From positions 1 to 10,786 of the forward strand of contig NZFR01000032.1 in the NCBI GenBank assembly GCA_002689335.1: a DNA stretch of 10,786 nt. Direction: 5' to 3'. This DNA comes from Verrucomicrobiales bacterium (GTDB taxonomy: Bacteria; Verrucomicrobiota; Verrucomicrobiia; Limisphaerales; UBA1096). Shown piece after piece: positions 7,401-10,786 of the stretch (the first letter of the stretch is position 1; each line of letters begins with the position of its first letter). Under the pieces are notes generated by a model. It made no database searches, had not been told where the DNA came from, and saw nothing but the letters and a program-made list of their open reading frames with translations. A program made the translations under genes and the position numbers.

Positions 7401-8944
7401 GGGCTTCCGTATATGGCCACGGTTCCGTCGAAAACCTGTACTCGACCATCGTTGCGGAACAGGATACCGAAACCGTCGGATGCATTGACAAACTTGTTCT
7501 TCTCCGTCGCACCAAACACGACAGCGGCCCAGTCCGGTGAGTCGTAAAAATCGTTATTTGATCCAGGATGCACTTTAAACGAAATTTCAAATTTAGGCCC
7601 ATCGATGAAATTGTAATCGGGCGATACGTTCTGTCCCGCGATGTAAAGTTTGCCCTCTTCCCAATCTGGATTCACTACTGTGAACTCATCGGCAGCACCA
7701 CCCGCGGCCGATGCTTCCGATTCAACATAATCAAGAACTCCGGCCGTGCCGGTTTGGCGGCCCTCATCGTTCTCGTAGTTGATGTCCCAATCCTCGAACG
7801 AGGTTTCGAAGGTGTCTAAAAAAACGACCTCCTCTACACCGAAACCGTTGGCCGCCATCACCGTGACGATTCTGGCCTGAAACCCGGCCTGCTCACTCGA
7901 GAGTTGCACCCTGCCAACTCCGCCGCCGACCACGTTGATCTTGAACGTGCCATCGGCCTTATTGGCATCGGCAAAAGACAACACCAACTTGCCGTCGTCT
8001 CCCGCTCCATCGATCTCGACTATTTCCGGAGTCATGCTTTGCGCGGTGACCTCAACTACACTTGCCTCAATAAGCGACTTGGGCACCGAGACCGTCACGT
8101 CGTCTGTTGTGTCCCCGACGATGGCGTTAAACCGGGTCGGAGACACGGCAATGGGAGGGGCGGCCGAGACTTTCAAGTTATCAAACGTATGTTGCCATAT
8201 GTTGCCGCCAAATGCGCCGCCCAGCAGCGTGATAAAGTTAGCCTGGAACCCGGCGGGCTTGACGTATTCCTTGGCTTCCCCCGCCGCAATAACAGTGGCC
8301 TCTCCGTTGATGAACATGCGAATTGTGGCTGGCGATGCGCCGTCAAAGCTGCCCACCTCTACCTCGATGCGAACATCGAGGTCATCTTTCGGAATGCCGT
8401 CGGCGAACCCACCGTTGCCCTCGTAGATGCTTGTGCTGCCGTCAAAAACCTGGATATCTCCGTTGTTGCGGAACAGGATGCCGAAGCCGTCGGCACTGAT
8501 GACCCACGAGTTTTTCGATGTGGCCCCAAATACGATTGCAGCCCAGTCGCCAGAGGCGTTGTCTTCGTCATCGACGCCGGCATCAACCTCGAACTCGATG
8601 GTGAACGGACTGCCGAAGGCGAAGTTGTGATCCGGGGAAACCGAAATCCAATCGCTGCCCGGCTCCGGGAACAAGCTCAACTTGCCGGGAGCCCAATCCG
8701 AGTTGATAATGGTCAGATAATCATTCGGGTCTGAATAAGTGGTTGCGCCCAGCAAGCCGCTCTGCCTTTCAACGTTCTCAAAGCCAAGATCGGTGGTTTC
8801 TGTCTCTGAAACATCAAAGGTGTCTTGAAAGATGAGCACCTGTTCCTGTGCAAAAGCCGTGCCGCCGAGGAGCGACCACAACGCCAAGACCGCAATCATG
8901 AGTGCGCGGTTCATCGTTTTGGTTCGTGTATTTTTTTGTTTCAT
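4403..8944 (-). CDS. Giant secreted multi-module protein (LamG-like, Ig-like and galactose-binding-like domains)
   Basis: A 1513-residue exported protein with signal peptide cleaved after GGTAFA (residue 32). Approximate module order: LamG-like A1 (36-260), Ig-like linker B1 (263-362), LamG-like A2 (373-590), linker B2 (592-692), galactose-binding-like C1 (698-852) and C2 (854-1007), linker B3 (1010-1112), C3 (1118-1272), C4 (1275-1425), a Pro/Glu-rich spacer (PSPEEPAEP) and a tail ending SRFYRLSHP. C domains open with NP[SG]FE and resemble DUF642/CBM-type jelly rolls. No catalytic domain is apparent, so carbohydrate or matrix binding is the best guess. The tail resembles C-terminal modules of other verrucomicrobial exported proteins. 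A TTG at 8980 would extend the frame by 12 residues and ATG 8914 would shorten it by 10; ATG 8944 is chosen, though no start has a Shine-Dalgarno. A TATAAA (8970-8975) upstream is a weak candidate -10. It lies 81 bp after a pseudopilin gene on the same strand. Confidence 0.85.
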   Translation of the reverse strand: MKQKNTRTKTMNRALMIAVLALWSLLGGTAFAQEQVLIFQDTFDVSETETTDLGFENVERQSGLLGATTYSDPNDYLTIINSDWAPGKLSLFPEPGSDWISVSPDHNFAFGSPFTIEFEVDAGVDDEDNASGDWAAIVFGATSKNSWVISADGFGILFRNNGDIQVFDGSTSIYEGNGGFADGIPKDDLDVRIEVEVGSFDGASPATIRMFINGEATVIAAGEAKEYVKPAGFQANFITLLGGAFGGNIWQHTFDNLKVSAAPPIAVSPTRFNAIVGDTTDDVTVSVPKSLIEASVVEVTAQSMTPEIVEIDGAGDDGKLVLSFADANKADGTFKINVVGGGVGRVQLSSEQAGFQARIVTVMAANGFGVEEVVFLDTFETSFEDWDINYENDEGRQTGTAGVLDYVESEASAAGGAADEFTVVNPDWEEGKLYIAGQNVSPDYNFIDGPKFEISFKVHPGSNNDFYDSPDWAAVVFGATEKNKFVNASDGFGILFRNDGRVQVFDGTVAIYGSPEIGTLPEGELDVRITSSSINFAGAPATIRMWINGEESPLTGSSMEYTKQGGFHANNISLVGYGAELEHTFDDFEVVAHACVSATVVNADLGPGDDATQITVKVPVGLIENGDAVVTLTSSDPSVAIPDDNADGVITLTFAKGGPNTKTVEVAVLGSGQAAFSLSVDSGVCIGDPVFLIKRSAFVVNPSFEAHPPAAAWPHYGPVEGWPGASGVNIGGPFNDNGITPDRNQIGFAQGSRAVTQTITGLNPEKQYWLQFHYNRRACCGDSTIDLIVEIDGEEFARHESIKAVGNAGYHSKTVVFTPESDTATVVLRGEAAGDATMVYDAVSIVQRDEGNVIVMNPSFEASGTPPWPGYIQPKPIAGWVGAGNYGINFNGPGPFANNGKAEDQDLVAFLQGGSSLSQMISGLVPGENYEVRFACNARGGNSPILVVKVDDQVLLEESIAAVGGANPFHLKTVRFTASASAVNLSFAQAAAGDNTVILDNIMVTGASSTLPCITSSVAELKLTVGQTGTAIALTIPEELIVEEDAVLTVTSSDPSVVSITNASDGKLELKFASDDGELTQSFEVEAIGQGSAVLVFSNAYGVCFNPAGVEVNVSGSLIQNPSFEDHPPSASWPHYGPVGGWEGGSGVNNADGPFQDNGVIPDRIQVAFTQGSRKLKQLVGGLEAGQQYWLQFHYNVRNCCGGTMDLSIQFEEDELDYISEISAVGADETYYYHHVEFTPESSSGQLAFEAIAAGDATLLLDGVTLVKRAVDNVVMVNPGFEASGTPGWPGYIQPAPISGWTATGNYGVNVSGPGPFANNGINPEQDRVAFLQGDATLTQTVWELEDGEEYHLSFHFNARGGNKPTLNVTVNGETALEYEVNPVGEAEAYYRYVYNFTSDSDMAEITFAQTAEGDNTVLLDEVRLVKGKGTEVELPSPEEPAEPIAMALGQGSDSTLTLSWSADETGWVVQYAEKVTGPWQDAGAEAAVEAGKLVIKVTPSKTDSRFYRLSHP
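4670..5593 (-). repeat. Galactose-binding-like pair C3-C4 of the giant protein
   Basis: Second copy of the two-domain block (residues about 1118-1272 and 1275-1425). C3 repeats the C1 signatures SWPHYGPVGGW, QYWLQFHYN and RNCCGG. C4 repeats the C2 signatures PGWPGYIQPAPISGW, GPGPFANNG and NARGGN. It is separated from C1-C2 by Ig-like linker B3. Confidence 0.7.
5924..6853 (-). repeat. Galactose-binding-like pair C1-C2 of the giant protein
   Basis: Two adjacent NPSFE-type jelly-roll domains (residues about 698-852 and 854-1007). C1 carries AWPHYGPVEGW, QYWLQFHYN and a vicinal Cys pair (RACCGD). C2 carries PPWPGYIQPKPIAGW, GPGPFANNG and NARGGN. C1 resembles C3 more than its neighbour C2, and C2 resembles C4, so the pair was duplicated as a unit. 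Confidence 0.7.
7175..7828 (-). repeat. LamG-like module A2 of the giant protein
   Basis: Second LamG-like domain (residues about 373-590). It repeats the A1 signatures as NPDWEEGKL, VSPDYNF, DWAAVVFGAT, DGFGILFRND, ATIRMWINGE and HTFDDFEV. Similarity to A1 is clear at protein level along the whole domain, indicating an internal duplication that also carried the following Ig-like linker. Confidence 0.65.
8165..8839 (-). repeat. LamG-like module A1 of the giant protein
   Basis: First of two homologous concanavalin-like jelly-roll domains in the giant protein (residues about 36-260). It shares the order DTF, NSDW..GKL, VSPDHNF, DWAAIVFGAT, DGFGILFRN, ATIRMFINGE and HTFDNLKV with module A2. Domain edges are estimated by eye. 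Confidence 0.65.
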
Positions 8945-9025
8945 TTTGTTTTTGGAATGGTTCTGTTTATTTATAGTCAAGTTTACTGAGGGGGATTAAA
9001 TTATTCAGGATTACAAGTTGAGTGT

Positions 9026-9778
9026 TTATCTGCGGCGGTTTTTTTTCTTAAAGTCCATAATGATGTTGTCAATGTTGTCTTTCTTTAGCGACTCCACGTG
9101 CGAGTCCATGAAGGCGATATTGGCGGCACCAGCGGGGTGATCCATGTTGTGTTTGTATCCGACATGATAATGGCCGCTGCTGTTCTTGGTTAAGTAGGTC
9201 ACGGCAGGATGGTTCAACTCGTAGGAGATGTCGGAGATCAAAAACGTGGTGGACGGCTCACGCACGGAGGTGAGCTTCGCGGTCTCGGGATGTGGCGGTT
9301 GGCCGGGTGGGGTCGGGTATCTGGGATTATTAGGAAAACCCAGATTGTTGTACTGGTTCATCCCGTAACTGATCTTCCACGGGTTCCCTCCGGTGCGACG
9401 CTCTTTGATGCGTGTGGGGCAGCGGTAAACGTTTTTGGCAAAGTCGCTGTCTTCGGTTCCCCCCCCGGCCTTGAACTTGTTCCGCAGGACATACGACACC
9501 AGCAGGTTCTGGAAGTTGTTGATGTTCGCGTCGTGCCGAATGGCCCAGGCGAACGGGAGCTTGTCGTCATTGTCCATGACATAGAGCGCGGTGGCCAAGC
9601 CCATTTGCTTGAGGTTGTTTTTGCACTGTGTGGAAACGGCCTGCGACTTGGCCTTGGCCAAGGCTGGCAGGAGCATGGCCGCGAGGATGGCAATGATGGC
9701 GATGACCACCAGCAACTCAATAAGGGTGAATCCCCGAAGTCTGTCTCCTTTGGACTTTAGTGAGTTTAAGTCATTCAT
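9026..9778 (-). CDS. Type II secretion/type IV pilin-like pseudopilin (second copy)
   Basis: A 250-residue protein with a type IV prepilin leader: a short basic leader ending RLRG16, cut before Phe17, then [21 protein letters not shown] with the conserved Glu at mature position 5. This helix anchors the protein in the inner membrane until a prepilin peptidase processes it. The globular part is much longer than in GspG major pseudopilins and belongs to the verrucomicrobial/planctomycete class with a C-terminal H-x9-DG-like motif. Here the motif is altered: [15 protein letters not shown] has His214, ten intervening residues and Asp225-Ser226 in place of Asp-Gly. The tail is very basic (KKKNRRR). 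The ATG at 9778 has no obvious ribosome binding site. It lies 100 bp after the first pseudopilin gene and 81 bp before the giant protein gene, all on one strand, suggesting co-expression. Confidence 0.87.
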   Translation of the reverse strand: MNDLNSLKSKGDRLRGFTLIELLVVIAIIAILAAMLLPALAKAKSQAVSTQCKNNLKQMGLATALYVMDNDDKLPFAWAIRHDANINNFQNLLVSYVLRNKFKAGGGTEDSDFAKNVYRCPTRIKERRTGGNPWKISYGMNQYNNLGFPNNPRYPTPPGQPPHPETAKLTSVREPSTTFLISDISYELNHPAVTYLTKNSSGHYHVGYKHNMDHPAGAANIAFMDSHVESLKKDNIDNIIMDFKKKNRRR

Positions 9779-9878
9779 ATGGTAGAGTTAATTAAACTGG
9801 GCAAACCTTTCGTTAGTCTTAACGGGTTGATTATTTGCTCGATCTCGTAGGATAGTCGATGCTGAAATGTCGAATGAT

Positions 9879-10718
9879 TTATCTGCTGCGGCGTTTTGAT
9901 TTTGAGGCGCGTTCCTGGATCCACGGCACGTCCCGTGGCGCGAGCCGTACTCCCCCGACACCCGGTTTTTTGGTGGCTGCATCCTGCCACTTGCGGATCT
10001 CCGCATGACCGTCGGCGAAGGAGAGGCCGGCAGCCTCGTTGTGGTAGATGGCCGGCAGGTTGCCCCACTGTGTCGGTTTGTTGCCGAGCGTTGTCCCCAA
10101 AAAAACCAACAGGTAGCCGTCGTCAATCGTCTCCTTGCGCTCATCGATGAAGACGAACTGGCCGGACGGGTTGGTGATCTCTCCAAGTTTTTTGTACCAC
10201 CAAAACTGGGCGCGCATGTTGGGGCCGGAAGACCAGTTGACATCGCCGTTCATGTTGCCGTTCATCGAGATACTGCGCGTGCGCGGGTAGATTTTGCCCA
10301 TGATTCGCACGGTGCTGGGGTCGGCGGGGCACTTGTAAATGCCAAGCGACTGGTTGTAGTTCCATAACTTGCCGATGGGGGCTTTGATGAGGTTGACGTT
10401 GGTGGCGTCCTGGGCGTTTTGAAGCCAACCGGCCACCCAACTCGAGCGGTTCATCCCGGAGGCGTTCAGCACCAGCTTGTCGTCGAAATCCAGCGTGTAC
10501 ATCTGCCAGCAAACCTGAAGTTGTTTCTGGTTGCTGACACAGAGAATCGCGTGCGCCTTGGTCTTGGCCTTGGCCAAGGCCGGCAACAGCAGTCCAGCCA
10601 GGATGGCGATGATCGCGATCACCACCAGCAACTCGATCAGTGTGAAGCCAAGCGATACCCGAAAACCCGACGCCATGCGCGCCGAGCTCGGGCTTCGGGT
10701 TGTTGGTGTGTTACCCAT
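9879..10718 (-). CDS. Type II secretion/type IV pilin-like pseudopilin (first copy)
   Basis: A 279-residue protein with a prepilin leader of 24 residues ending SLG, cut before [20 protein letters not shown], with the conserved Glu at mature position 5. The C-terminal region shows a canonical H-x9-DG motif (His226 to Asp236-Gly237, within [14 protein letters not shown]). The globular domain is Trp- and Asn-rich and includes a YKCPADPS segment matching YRCPTRIK in the downstream paralogue. The C-terminus is basic (KSKRRSR), as in the paralogue. Such proteins are numerous in Verrucomicrobia and Planctomycetes and are presumed minor pilins or secretion-associated proteins; individual roles are unknown. 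The start at 10718 follows the previous stop by 17 bp and is preceded by a purine-rich AGAGAGAG stretch that could act as a weak ribosome binding site. An internal ATG (residue 15) is an alternative start. Confidence 0.87.
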   Translation of the reverse strand: MGNTPTTRSPSSARMASGFRVSLGFTLIELLVVIAIIAILAGLLLPALAKAKTKAHAILCVSNQKQLQVCWQMYTLDFDDKLVLNASGMNRSSWVAGWLQNAQDATNVNLIKAPIGKLWNYNQSLGIYKCPADPSTVRIMGKIYPRTRSISMNGNMNGDVNWSSGPNMRAQFWWYKKLGEITNPSGQFVFIDERKETIDDGYLLVFLGTTLGNKPTQWGNLPAIYHNEAAGLSFADGHAEIRKWQDAATKKPGVGGVRLAPRDVPWIQERASKSKRRSR

Positions 10719-10735
10719 TAAGCTGCTCTCTCTCT

Positions 10736-10786
10736 TTATGGAAGCAGTTTGACCCGAAACAACTCCGAGGGCTTGGCCAAGGGCTC
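10736..10786 (-). CDS. C-terminal end of an upstream gene (enters from right edge)
   Basis: From the right edge the reverse strand reads 16 codons and then TAA at 10736-10738, giving [16 protein letters not shown]. The end resembles the tail of the giant protein (KTDSRFYRLSHP): both place a Phe-[RY]-[RV] core a few residues before the stop after a Lys-x-[SD] turn. The stop is 17 bp before the first pseudopilin start, as in an operon. The segment is too short to prove a gene or family; frame choice rests on spacing and this resemblance. Confidence 0.45.
   Translation of the reverse strand, partial: EPLAKPSELFRVKLLP

Noticed and set aside
7904-8734. 276-codon open frame on the + strand inside the giant gene
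   Set aside because: It is antisense to continuous, motif-rich LamG/Ig-like coding sequence on the - strand. Its own translation has no recognisable domain, which fits a shadow of a GC-rich gene.
9209-9760. 183-codon open frame on the + strand opposite the second pseudopilin
   Set aside because: The opposite strand encodes a textbook prepilin leader and helix; this frame is a shadow.
9811-9824. CGTTA-GTCT-TAACG hairpin between the two pseudopilin genes
   Set aside because: A five-pair stem with no T-run after it on the transcribed strand; too weak to call a terminator or attenuator.

Overview
The window looks like a chromosomal segment of a member of the PVC group, most likely Verrucomicrobiota. 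The evidence is the combination of pseudopilins ending in an H-x9-DG type motif, a secreted ThuA-domain protein with a GGCCHDY motif, a secreted PQQ-like beta-propeller, and a very large secreted multi-module protein ending in an '...RFYRL..' tail. Ribosome binding sites are weak or absent at most starts. No RNA gene, CRISPR array or transposon was seen.

Left part, + strand (216-4272): four co-directional genes. They encode an M29/AmpT-type aminopeptidase-like protein, a secreted ThuA-like protein, a class I SAM methyltransferase of the OvoA C-terminal (4-mercaptohistidine N1-methyltransferase) type, and a secreted PQQ-like beta-propeller. Gaps are 48, 4 and 72 bp, so an operon is likely, and the ThuA and methyltransferase genes are probably translationally coupled. 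A divergent - strand gene appears to start at base 60 and run off the left edge.

Centre (4273-4402): a 13-bp-stem hairpin (4341-4372) lies between the convergent 3' ends and probably terminates transcription from both sides.

Right part, - strand (10786 down to 4403): the C-terminal end of a gene entering from the right edge, two pseudopilin-like genes, then a 1513-residue exported protein. The giant protein is built from duplicated blocks: two LamG-like domains, three Ig-like linkers, two pairs of galactose-binding-like domains and a short tail. The 16-residue partial ORF at the right edge ends in a way that resembles the giant protein's tail. The locus may therefore be a repeated 'large exported protein plus pseudopilin' layout, consistent with surface carbohydrate binding or secretion through a type II/type IV pilus-like system. 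That role is inference.

The points most worth following are the duplicated architecture and cysteine pattern of the giant protein, its linkage to two divergent pseudopilins, and the stand-alone ovothiol-type methyltransferase with no sulfoxide synthase in view.
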